This document shows, piece by piece, positions 17,248 through 24,686 of a stretch of 64,000 bases of DNA. The stretch's first letter is position 1; the number at the start of each line of letters is the position of its first letter. This DNA is from Streptomyces goshikiensis (GTDB taxonomy: Bacteria; Actinomycetota; Actinomycetes; Streptomycetales; Streptomycetaceae): positions 124,001 to 188,000 of the forward strand of contig NZ_BMVE01000013.1 of NCBI RefSeq assembly GCF_014650555.1, in the 5' to 3' direction. A model generated the notes under the pieces. The model was given only the letters and a program-made list of their open reading frames with translations, made no database searches and was not told the origin of the DNA. The translations under genes and the position numbers were made by a program.

Positions 17248-17838
17248 TCAGGCCTCGGTGCCCTCGGCGTCCTCGGCGGCCGGCTCCTCGGCCTGCGGGG
17301 CCACGACCTGGAGGACGGCGATGTCGCCGTCGACGGCCAGGGTGGTGCCCTTCGGGAGGACCAGGTCCGAGGCGTGGATGGTCGCGCCGGCCTCAAGGCC
17401 CGCGATGGAGACGGTGACCTCGGTCGGGATGTGCGTGGCCTCGGCCTCGACGGAGATGGTGTTCTGGAGGGTCTCCAGCATGTTGCCGCCGGCGGCCAGG
17501 TCGCCCTCGGTGACGATCGCGACGTCGACGGTGACCTTCTCGCCCTTCTTGACGATCAGGAAGTCGACGTGGGAGACGGAGCGCTTCAGCGGGTGCTTCT
17601 GCACGGCCTTCGGGATGACCAGCTCGGTGCCGGCGTCGCCGAGGTCCAGGGAGATCAGGACGTTCGGGGTGCGCAGCGCCAGCTGAAGGGCGTGGGCGTC
17701 GACGTTGACGTGCTTCGGGTCGGTGCCGTGGCCGTAGATGACGGCGGGGGTCAGGGCGTCGCGACGGGCCTGACGGGCGGAGCCCTTGCCGAAGGTGTCA
17801 CGGATCTGGGCGGAAAGCTTGACCTCGGACATGCTCAC
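17248..17838 (-). CDS. rplY: 50S ribosomal protein L25 / general stress protein Ctc
   Basis: The 196-residue protein has the L25 5S-rRNA-binding domain (about 1-95, KLSAQIRDTFGKGSARQARR and PAVIYGHGTDPKHV) followed by the beta-rich TL5/Ctc C-terminal domain and an acidic Glu/Ala-rich tail. This is the long Ctc form, not the short E. coli form. The ATG at 17838 follows a GAGGAGTGAG tract. It lies between prs and pth, the order known from other actinomycetes and firmicutes. It is probably co-transcribed with prs. Confidence 0.95.
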   Translation of the reverse strand: MSMSEVKLSAQIRDTFGKGSARQARRDALTPAVIYGHGTDPKHVNVDAHALQLALRTPNVLISLDLGDAGTELVIPKAVQKHPLKRSVSHVDFLIVKKGEKVTVDVAIVTEGDLAAGGNMLETLQNTISVEAEATHIPTEVTVSIAGLEAGATIHASDLVLPKGTTLAVDGDIAVLQVVAPQAEEPAAEDAEGTEA

Positions 17839-17918
17839 TCCTCGTGGGGTGACGGAAATGGACGACAGTCACCCGGCCGGAACGGCCTGCTACGAAGAGC
17901 GCGTCGATAACGGAGCGT

Positions 17919-17939
17919 CCGTACCGGAAACAGGTACGG
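17919..17939 (-). terminator. Small hairpin between prs and rplY
   Basis: A perfect 7-bp stem, CCGTACC and GGTACGG, has a 7-base loop in the 192-base gap. It could be an attenuator or an incomplete terminator. Confidence 0.35.
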
Positions 17940-18030
17940 CCTCCCTCGCCGAGCAACTCGCAGAGTCTACCCGGCCGGGAGGCCGTACCTCAAAAGGATC
18001 TTCTGTGGTCCTTGTTACCCGTGCCCGCTG

Positions 18031-19008
18031 TTACTGCTGCTCTTCGAACAGGCTGGTGACCGAGCCGTCCTCGAAGACCTCGCGGACCGCGCGCGCCACC
18101 ATCGGGGCGATCGACAGGACCGTGATCTTGTCGAGCTCCAGGTCCGACGGGTCCGGCAGGGTGTTCGTGAAGATGAACTCGCTGACCTTGGAGTTCTTCA
18201 GACGGTCGGCCGCCGGGCCGGACAGGATGCCGTGCGTGGCCGTCACGATGACGTCCTCGGCGCCGTGCGCGAACAGCGCGTCGGCCGCGGCGCAGATGGT
18301 GCCACCGGTGTCGATCATGTCGTCGACCAGGACGCAGACGCGGCCCTTGACCTCACCGACGACCTCGTGGACGGTCACCTGGTTGGCGACGTCCTTGTCG
18401 CGGCGCTTGTGCACGATGGCCAGCGGCGCGTCCAGACGGTCGCACCAGCGGTCGGCCACGCGCACGCGGCCGGCGTCCGGGGAGACGATCGTCAGCTTGG
18501 TGCGGTCCACCTTGGCGCCCACGTAGTCCGCGAGGACCGGCAGGGCCGAGAGGTGGTCGACCGGGCCGTCGAAGAAGCCCTGGATCTGGTCCGTGTGCAG
18601 GTCGACCGTCAGGATGCGGTCCGCGCCCGCGGTCTTCAGCAGGTCCGCCACCAGGCGGGCCGAGATCGGCTCGCGGCCCTTGTGCTTCTTGTCCTGACGG
18701 GCGTACCCGTAGGAGGGGATGATCACGGTGATGGAGCGTGCCGACGCGCGCTTCAGCGCGTCGATCATGATCAGCTGCTCCATGATCCACTTGTTGATCG
18801 GAGCCGTGTGGCTCTGGATCAGGAAGCAGTCCGCGCCGCGAGCCGACTCCTGGAAGCGGACGTAGATCTCACCGTTCGCGAAGTCGAAGGCCTTCGTCGG
18901 CACGAGGCCGACTCCCAGCTGGTGTGCGACCTCCTCGGCCAGCTCGGGGTGGGCGCGGCCGGAGAAGAGCATCAGCTTCTTCTCGCCGGTCGTCTTGATC
19001 CCGGTCAC
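18031..19008 (-). CDS. prs: Ribose-phosphate pyrophosphokinase (PRPP synthetase)
   Basis: The 325-residue cytoplasmic enzyme converts ribose 5-phosphate and ATP to PRPP for nucleotide, His and Trp synthesis. Landmarks are FANGEIYVRFQES, the ATP-site segment YGYARQDKKHKGREPISA, the metal-binding TVDLHTDQIQGFF and the PRPP loop VLVDDMIDTGGTI. The GTG at 19008 follows AGGAGA. It lies 145 bases downstream of glmU on the same strand and is probably part of that transcript. Confidence 0.97.
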   Translation of the reverse strand: MTGIKTTGEKKLMLFSGRAHPELAEEVAHQLGVGLVPTKAFDFANGEIYVRFQESARGADCFLIQSHTAPINKWIMEQLIMIDALKRASARSITVIIPSYGYARQDKKHKGREPISARLVADLLKTAGADRILTVDLHTDQIQGFFDGPVDHLSALPVLADYVGAKVDRTKLTIVSPDAGRVRVADRWCDRLDAPLAIVHKRRDKDVANQVTVHEVVGEVKGRVCVLVDDMIDTGGTICAAADALFAHGAEDVIVTATHGILSGPAADRLKNSKVSEFIFTNTLPDPSDLELDKITVLSIAPMVARAVREVFEDGSVTSLFEEQQ

Positions 19009-19153
19009 AGCACTGTCTCCTCAGACGTGTGGAAAGCTGCTCGCCCCCGTGTGCGTCCGTCCCGCACACGGTGAGCCAGCCGAATTGCGTTCAGCTATCA
19101 CGGTACGCCGTCCCGGACGTACCTGTTTCCGGTCAGTTCACCTCGGCGGTGCC

Positions 19154-20599
19154 TCAGCGGGTGCCGGAGTCCTCCGGGGCCGCCGACTCGGCCGCCGTCG
19201 CCGCGGCGCTGCCCGGACGCTTGCGGGCCACCCAGCCCTCGATATTGCGCTGCTGGCCCCGTGCCACGGCCAGGGCGCCGGCCGGCACGTCCTTCGTGAT
19301 CACGGATCCGGCGGCCGTGTAGGCGCCGTCCCCGATGGTGACGGGTGCCACAAACATGTTGTCCGAGCCCGTCTTGCAATGTGAGCCGATGGTGGTGTGG
19401 TGCTTGTGCTCGCCGTCGTAGTTCACGAACACGCTGGCGGCGCCGATGTTGCTGTACTCGCCGATCGTCGCGTCGCCCACGTACGACAGGTGCGGCACCT
19501 TGGTGCCCTCGCCGATCGTCGCGTTCTTCATCTCGACGTACGTGCCGGCCTTGGCCTTCAGGCCCAGGTTCGTGCCGGGGCGCAGGTAGGCGTACGGGCC
19601 GACGGTGGCGGACTCGCCGATGACGGCGGTGTCCGAGACCGTGTTGTCCACGCGCGCCCGCGGGCCCACCACGGTGTCCTTGAGCCGGGTGTTCGGGCCG
19701 ACCTCGGCCCCCTCGGCGATGTGGGTGGCGCCCAGCAGCTGGGTGCCCGGGTGGACGATCGCGTCCTGCCCGAAGGTCACCGTCACGTCCACGAAGGTGC
19801 TGGCCGGGTCGACCACGGTGACGCCGGCGAGCATGGCCTGCTCCAGCAGGCGCGCGTTGAGCAGCGCGCGGGCCTCGGCGAGCTGGACGCGGTTGTTGAT
19901 CCCGAGGATCTGGCGGTGGTCGGCGCCGACGGCCGCGCCGACGCGGTGGCCGGCCTCGCGCAGGATGCCGAGGACGTCCGTGAGGTACTCCTCGCCCTGG
20001 CTGTTGTCCGTACGGACCTTGCCGAGGGCGTCGGCGAGGAGGGCGCCGTCGAAGGCGAAGACGCCGGAGTTGATCTCGCGGATCGCGCGCTGGGCGTCGG
20101 TGGCGTCCTTGTGCTCGACGATGGCCGTGACGGCGCCGTCCTCGCCCCGGATGATCCGGCCGTAGCCGGTGGAGTCCGGGACCTCGGCGGTCAGCACGGT
20201 GACGGCGTTGCCGTCGGCCTCGTGCGTCGCCGTGAGCTGGGCCAGGGTGGCGCCGGTCAGCAGCGGGGTGTCGCCGCAGACGACGACCACGGTCCCGGCG
20301 ATCGGGCCGCCGAGCTCTTCGAGGGCCATCCGGACGGCGTGGCCGGTGCCGTTCTGCTCGTACTGGACGGCGGTGCGGACGTCGGCGTCGACGGCGGAGA
20401 GGTGCGCGGTGACCTGCTCGCGGGCGTGGCCGACGACGACCACGAGGTGCGCGGGGTCGAGCTCGCGCGAGGCGGCCACGACGTGTCCGACGAGCGACCG
20501 CCCGCAGATCTCGTGCAGGACCTTGGGAGTGGCCGACTTCATGCGGGTGCCTTCACCCGCTGCGAGTACGACGACGGCTGCCGGGCGGTTGGCGCTCAC
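19154..20599 (-). CDS. glmU: Bifunctional GlcNAc-1-P uridyltransferase / GlcN-1-P acetyltransferase
   Basis: The 481-residue enzyme makes UDP-GlcNAc, the entry precursor of peptidoglycan. The N-terminal nucleotidyltransferase domain (about 1-235) shows LAAGEGTRMKSATPKVLHE, CGDTPLL and the GYGRI segment. The C-terminal left-handed beta-helix (about 255-460) has regular hexapeptide repeats and the acetyl-transfer region FVNYDGEHKHHT. An Ala/Ser-rich tail follows. The GTG at 20599 is used. The tRNA-Gln gene lies just upstream on the same strand, so glmU may be read from the tRNA promoter as well as from its own. Confidence 0.96.
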   Translation of the reverse strand: MSANRPAAVVVLAAGEGTRMKSATPKVLHEICGRSLVGHVVAASRELDPAHLVVVVGHAREQVTAHLSAVDADVRTAVQYEQNGTGHAVRMALEELGGPIAGTVVVVCGDTPLLTGATLAQLTATHEADGNAVTVLTAEVPDSTGYGRIIRGEDGAVTAIVEHKDATDAQRAIREINSGVFAFDGALLADALGKVRTDNSQGEEYLTDVLGILREAGHRVGAAVGADHRQILGINNRVQLAEARALLNARLLEQAMLAGVTVVDPASTFVDVTVTFGQDAIVHPGTQLLGATHIAEGAEVGPNTRLKDTVVGPRARVDNTVSDTAVIGESATVGPYAYLRPGTNLGLKAKAGTYVEMKNATIGEGTKVPHLSYVGDATIGEYSNIGAASVFVNYDGEHKHHTTIGSHCKTGSDNMFVAPVTIGDGAYTAAGSVITKDVPAGALAVARGQQRNIEGWVARKRPGSAAATAAESAAPEDSGTR

Positions 20600-20708
20600 G
20601 GGTGTGCCCTTCGGCTTTGGGTGGTGGACCCGTGAAGGATACCGGGGGGTCAGGGGGCGGAAATAAAGGCGGGTCCCGACCAGTGGTCAGGACCCGAAGG
20701 TGGTGGAG

Positions 20709-20780
20709 CTCCCCCGCCAGGACTCGAACCCGGACATAAGGCACCAAAAGCCTCAGTGCTGCCAATTACACCACAGGGGA
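20709..20780 (-). tRNA. tRNA-Gln (anticodon TTG)
   Basis: The 72-base gene on the minus strand folds into a cloverleaf: a 7-bp acceptor stem (TCCCCTG with CGGGGGA, one G-T pair), the anticodon stem GAGGC/GCCTT with loop TTTTGGT giving anticodon TTG, and a T arm with TTCGAGT. The discriminator base is G and no 3' CCA is encoded. Confidence 0.95.
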
Positions 20781-20944
20781 CTAAGTGCGACTTAACCGGA
20801 CATTACTCCCTGTTGGTCGAGTCGACGGCACTACTATGCCGCACCGGGCGCCTTCCACGCGACGGTACAAAGGGGAGCCCTTCGGGACGTGTCCCGCCCC
20901 GGCTCCGCGCGAATCGCGTGGGTCCCCGCGCCGGGGCTCCTGCG

Positions 20945-20950
20945 TAGGCT
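20945..20950 (+). promoter_or_regulatory. Putative -10 of the histidine kinase gene
   Basis: TAGGCT lies 7 bases before the ATG at 20958, the spacing of a leaderless transcript. No good -35 is visible. Confidence 0.35.
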
Positions 20951-20957
20951 GGACGGC

Positions 20958-22262
20958 ATGACCTATACGGGGGACGAGCGGGGCGGGGCCGGGCGAGACG
21001 GGCCCTGGTGGTGGGAGCGGCGGCGGGAAGCCGTCCTGGACGTGGGACTCGGCGCGGTGTCCGCAGCCGAGTGCGCCCTGGAGGGCGTGCAGTTCGCCCG
21101 GGAGGCCGGGCTTCCGGGCGCCGTCGGAGTGCTGTTCGGGTTCGTGGTGGGGGCCACGCTCGTACTGCGGCGGCGCTGGCCGATCGCCGTGGTGCTCGTC
21201 GGGATCGCGGTGACACCGGCCGCCATGGGGTTCCTGCTGTCGGTGGTCGCGCTGTACACGCTGGCCTCCTCCGAGGTGCCCCGCCGGATCACCGCCACGC
21301 TCGCGTCGATGTCCATGTCCGCCACCTTCGTCGTGATGTACCTGCGGACCCGCGAGGGCGCCGCGGACGAGCCGACGCTCGTCATCTCGCTGTCCGTCTT
21401 CGTCGCGGTGGCCCTGACCGTGCCGCCCGTGCTGTTCGGGCTGTACATCGGAGCCCGGCGGCGGCTGATGGAGAGCCTGCAGGAACGGGCGGACTCGCTG
21501 GAGCGGGAGCTGTCGCTGCTGGCGGACCGGGCGGAGGAGCGGGCCGAGTGGGCGCGCACCGAGGAGCGCACGCGCATCGCGCGGGAGATGCACGACGTGG
21601 TGGCCCACCGGGTGTCGCTGATGGTGGTGCACGCGGCGGCGCTCCAGGCGGTGGCGGCCAAGGATCCGGTGAAGGCGGCGCGGAACGCGGCGCTGGTCGG
21701 GGACATGGGCCGGCAGGCGCTGACGGAGCTGCGGGAGATGCTCGGGGTGCTGCGGGCCGAGGCGCCGAAACCGGCGGCGGTCGCCGTCGCGGCGCCGGCG
21801 GGCGGTTTCGAGGACGGGCCCTCGCTGGCGGAGCTGGAAGCGCTGGTGGGGCAGTCCCGGGCGGCCGGGATGGTCGTGGAGCTGGACGTACGGGCCGCCG
21901 GCGCGGGGTCCGCGGACCCGGCGGGGGCCGGGGCCGGGGCCGGGTCCGGGTCCGGCTATCCGGCGGAGGTGGAGCAGACGGCGTACCGGGTGGTGCAGGA
22001 GGCGCTGACCAACTGCCACAAGCACGCCCCGGGCGCGCGGGTCGTCGTACGGCTGGCGCACCGCGACGGGGAGGTCGCGATGCAGGTGGAGAACGGGCCC
22101 TGTGACGGCAAGGCCGCCGAGCCCGGACTGCCGAGCGGCGGGAACGGGCTCGTCGGGATGCGGGAGCGGGTGCTCGGGCTCGGCGGCGTGTTCGTCTCCG
22201 GCCCCACCGACGACGGCGGGTTCAAGGTCTCGGCGGTCCTGCCCTGCGTGAGCCGGGCCTGA
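20958..22262 (+). CDS. Orphan NarL-type sensor histidine kinase
   Basis: The 434-residue kinase has an N-terminal membrane region with about four hydrophobic segments (roughly 30-165), a coiled-coil dimerisation stretch, a HisKA_3 motif REMHDVVAHRVSLM (phosphoacceptor His212) and a C-terminal ATPase domain with QEALTNCHKHAPG and GGNGLVGMRERV. Just before the ATPase core is a low-complexity Gly/Ala/Ser insertion encoded by near-perfect repeats. It should autophosphorylate and pass phosphate to a NarL-type regulator, but none is adjacent; the regulators at 4862 and 7033 are 14-16 kb away. The ATG at 20958 is likely leaderless. A perfect 17-bp terminator follows. Confidence 0.9.
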   Translation: MTYTGDERGGAGRDGPWWWERRREAVLDVGLGAVSAAECALEGVQFAREAGLPGAVGVLFGFVVGATLVLRRRWPIAVVLVGIAVTPAAMGFLLSVVALYTLASSEVPRRITATLASMSMSATFVVMYLRTREGAADEPTLVISLSVFVAVALTVPPVLFGLYIGARRRLMESLQERADSLERELSLLADRAEERAEWARTEERTRIAREMHDVVAHRVSLMVVHAAALQAVAAKDPVKAARNAALVGDMGRQALTELREMLGVLRAEAPKPAAVAVAAPAGGFEDGPSLAELEALVGQSRAAGMVVELDVRAAGAGSADPAGAGAGAGSGSGYPAEVEQTAYRVVQEALTNCHKHAPGARVVVRLAHRDGEVAMQVENGPCDGKAAEPGLPSGGNGLVGMRERVLGLGGVFVSGPTDDGGFKVSAVLPCVSRA

Positions 22263-22270
22263 GCGTCGCC

Positions 22271-22326
22271 GGCGGGCCGTCCGCGCGGGCGGGGCGGCCG
22301 CTGTCGCCGCGCGCGGACGGCCCGCC
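22271..22326. terminator. Bidirectional terminator between kinase and SUKH-3 genes
   Basis: Perfect 17-bp arms (22271-22287 with 22310-22326) enclose a 22-base loop between convergent stops. Confidence 0.8.
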
Positions 22327-22353
22327 CCGGGCGCGGGGGAGCCGGGCCGGGGG

Positions 22354-22866
22354 TCAGGCCGTGCTGAGGCGGGTGGGCTGGAGGCCGGTCAGGAGCAGGG
22401 TCAGGGCCTCGTCGAGGCCGCCGCCGAGGTACCAGTCGCCGGTGTGGTCGATGCCGTAGACGCGGCCCTCGCGGTCGATGGCCAGGTGGGAGCCGGCGTC
22501 GGCGTCGACACCGAGCGGGCACAGCTCGGTGGACAGGGCGCGGCCGAGGTCGGCGAAGGTACGGGCGAGGTGGAGGCCCGTGAGGGGGTCGACGCGCACC
22601 GGGACCGGCGCTATCTGGCGGCCCGGCCCGGGCGCGCTGATGCGCAGCCCGCCGAACTCGGCCCAGGCCTCCACGGCGGCGGGGAAGACGGTGTGCCGGT
22701 GCCCGGCGGGAGTGGTGTGGTCGCGCAGCGCGTCGGCCCAGTACTCGGCCTGCTTGATGTCCCAGCGGCCGGGTTCCCAGCCGGCGGTGCGCAGCGCGGA
22801 ATCCACGGCGGCCGGGAAACGGGTGGCCGAGGAGCGGTCGTAGGACGCGGAGGAGGTGGCGCTCAT
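22354..22866 (-). CDS. SUKH-3 family immunity-type protein
   Basis: The 170-residue soluble protein matches the SUKH-3 pattern: FPAAVDSALRTAGWEPGR near the start, a central WAEFGGLRI, then LGVDADAGSHLAIDREGRVYGID and a C-terminal DWYLGGGLDEALTLLL helix. SUKH proteins typically bind and neutralise nuclease or deaminase toxins. It starts 10 bases after the stop of the YwqJ-like deaminase gene on the same strand, an order typical of toxin then immunity. No signal peptide or membrane segment is present. The ATG at 22866 lacks a strong ribosome binding site, consistent with translational coupling. That it neutralises this deaminase is inference. Confidence 0.85.
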   Translation of the reverse strand: MSATSSASYDRSSATRFPAAVDSALRTAGWEPGRWDIKQAEYWADALRDHTTPAGHRHTVFPAAVEAWAEFGGLRISAPGPGRQIAPVPVRVDPLTGLHLARTFADLGRALSTELCPLGVDADAGSHLAIDREGRVYGIDHTGDWYLGGGLDEALTLLLTGLQPTRLSTA

Positions 22867-22876
22867 ATGGGTGCGG

Positions 22877-23455
22877 TCAGGCCTTCTGCGGGGCGGGCGT
22901 GAGGTCGATGGAGCGGACGCCGAAGTGGGAGAGCAGTGCGTCGCAGGAGCGGCAGGGAGGCGCGTAGCTGCCGTGCAGGGGGTCGCCGTCCTCGCGGATG
23001 CGACGGGCGGTGATCTTGGAGTTCTTGAGCGAGCGGCGCGCCTCGCTCGCGGTGAGGGGCTTGCGGGAGGCGCGCTTGCTGCGGGCCCCCTCGATCGCGG
23101 AGAGGTGGCGGGAGAGCAGTATCGCCTCGGGACAGCGGCCGGTGAAGCGTTCCCGCTGGCCGCTGGTGAGGGTGTCGAGGAAGTCCTGGACGAGCGGGTG
23201 CAGGGCGGGCGGCTGATCGCCCTTGCCGGCGGTGCTGGTGAGCGTCTCGCCGCGGACGGACAGCGCGGCGGCGACGGTGGGGAGGATGCCGTCGCGGCGG
23301 AAGCGGAGCACGGGGACGGCGGGGCCGTCGGTGCTGCTCCAGCGCAGCCGGGGATCACCGCCGGCGGCCGTGGCCGCGGCGTTCTGCCCGGTCTCCGCCG
23401 CGGCATTGCCGTCGTCGGCGGGTGTCGGGCCCGTACGTGACGCCGTGTTCTGCAT
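22877..23455 (-). CDS. YwqJ-like deaminase-fold protein
   Basis: The 192-residue protein has a disordered Ala/Thr/Gly-rich N-terminus (about 1-40) and a deaminase-fold domain. Putative zinc ligands and catalytic residues are Cys108-Pro-Glu110 (GRCPEAILLSRH) and Cys168-Arg-Ser-Cys171 (YAPPCRSCDALLSHFGV), the C-x-E plus PC-x-x-C pattern of YwqJ-related deaminases. These are known mainly as toxin tips that act on nucleotides or nucleic acids. Here the domain is stand-alone, with no signal peptide, WXG100, LXG or other delivery module. ATG 23455 is chosen because GGGAGG precedes it; an upstream TTG at 23530 is possible. It is followed by a SUKH-3 gene. The substrate is unknown. Confidence 0.83.
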   Translation of the reverse strand: MQNTASRTGPTPADDGNAAAETGQNAAATAAGGDPRLRWSSTDGPAVPVLRFRRDGILPTVAAALSVRGETLTSTAGKGDQPPALHPLVQDFLDTLTSGQRERFTGRCPEAILLSRHLSAIEGARSKRASRKPLTASEARRSLKNSKITARRIREDGDPLHGSYAPPCRSCDALLSHFGVRSIDLTPAPQKA

Positions 23456-23683
23456 GGTCGTGTTCCCTCCCGTGGCCGCGGTGGTGGCCGCTGTCGCGCA
23501 CGCCCCCGTGCCGCGGGGACAGCCTGTCAAATGTCCTCTGCCGTGTGGAAGCGGGGTCGAATATTCGTATCAATTCGGATGTTCCTGGCCCCGCCGCGCG
23601 CGGGCGGGTCGCGGGCGGGTGAGCCTCTTGCCGGACCACATAGGCTGTGGTGAACCAGCCAGATCCAGCAGGGGGCTACCGCC
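23456..23683. promoter_or_regulatory. Divergent control region of the deaminase/nuclease island
   Basis: This 228-base gap separates the leftward deaminase-SUKH-3 pair from the rightward nuclease-SUKH gene. It contains an AT-rich patch with the perfect 10-bp palindrome CGAATATTCG (23558-23567), unusual in this GC-rich setting. It may hold back-to-back promoters; no promoter is assigned. Confidence 0.4.
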
Positions 23684-24679
23684 ATGACGACAGGTCGGCT
23701 CGGGCAGCATGCCGCGCCACCCAACGCCGCTTATTCGGGGCAGGTCGTGCATTTCCCGGACCCGGTCCGGGCCGCTCGGCATCCCCACGGCGTACGGATG
23801 GACGGCGAGGGACATCCTGATCTCGCGCCGTACGCGCGCGCCGCGGTGGAGATCGCCGAGCCGCCGGAGGGTTTCGGCGTGGACGAGCTGCGGCTGACGG
23901 ACTACGTCTCCGCGAACGCGGCGATGCGGGCGTCCGGGCACGCGCTGTGGGACACCGTCGGTCCGGTGGCGACCCCGCACGGCTGGACGTGGCACCACGT
24001 GGCGGGTTCCCGCCGCATGGAACTCGTGCCCGTCGAGGTGAAGGCACTGCTCCGCCATCACGCGGGGCTGGTGACGGCGCCGGTGGACCACGAGAAGCGC
24101 GGCACGCGACCGCTGCAGGAGCTGCGCCCGGTGCACATGGGGCTGCCGAAGTCGGTGGTGTCGGTCTCCGAGCAGCAGGTGCAGGGCGTCGAGGAGGACC
24201 TCGGGTACCGGTTGCCTGAGGCGTACCGGGCGTTCCTGAAGGCCGCGGGAGGCTGCGCGCCGATGGGCGCCGGGCTGGACGTGGAGCTGGGCGTGCTGGT
24301 GGACCAGCCGTTCTTCACGGTGCGCGAGGAGGCGGCGGTCAACGACCTCGTCTACGTCAACAAGTGCCTGCGGGACCACCTGACGAAGGACTACCTGTGC
24401 GTGGCCTTCGTACAGGGCGGGCTGCTCGCGGTGAAGGTGAAGGGCGAGGGCCTCGGCTCGGTGTGGTTCTCCCCGTACGACGACGCGCGCGACCGGGACG
24501 GCTGGTCGGTGCAGGAGCGCGTGGAGCGGCTGTTGCTGCCGTGCGGCGTTGATTTCGACGCCTTTCTTGAGCGGCTGGCGGGGAACCCGCCGGAGCTGGA
24601 GACGGTGGCCGGTCTGATGGTGGACGGCGGATTCGCGCGCTCGGTTCCCGTGTCGCGTTCCGCCGCGGATGAGGGGTGA
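23684..24679 (+). CDS. HNH/WHH-type nuclease domain fused to a SUKH (SMI1/KNR4) domain
   Basis: The 331-residue protein has an N-terminal domain (about 15-130) resembling WHH nucleases of the HNH/EndoVII superfamily: GHPDLAPYARAAVEI, a central Tyr/Asn-rich segment, then GWTWHHVAGSRRMELVPVEV with Trp103-His104-His105 and a later His125-His126. In the usual pattern a His follows LVPxxx; here it is Lys120, so catalytic activity is uncertain. The C-terminal half (about 165-320) is a SUKH-1 domain (VEEDLGYRLPEAYRAFLKAAGG...DYLCVAF). Toxin-type and immunity-type domains are thus in one chain. The ATG at 23684 follows a GGGGG tract. The stop lies 7 bases before the GTG of the next gene. Confidence 0.8.
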   Translation: MTTGRLGQHAAPPNAAYSGQVVHFPDPVRAARHPHGVRMDGEGHPDLAPYARAAVEIAEPPEGFGVDELRLTDYVSANAAMRASGHALWDTVGPVATPHGWTWHHVAGSRRMELVPVEVKALLRHHAGLVTAPVDHEKRGTRPLQELRPVHMGLPKSVVSVSEQQVQGVEEDLGYRLPEAYRAFLKAAGGCAPMGAGLDVELGVLVDQPFFTVREEAAVNDLVYVNKCLRDHLTKDYLCVAFVQGGLLAVKVKGEGLGSVWFSPYDDARDRDGWSVQERVERLLLPCGVDFDAFLERLAGNPPELETVAGLMVDGGFARSVPVSRSAADEG

Positions 24680-24686
24680 CGGCGCG

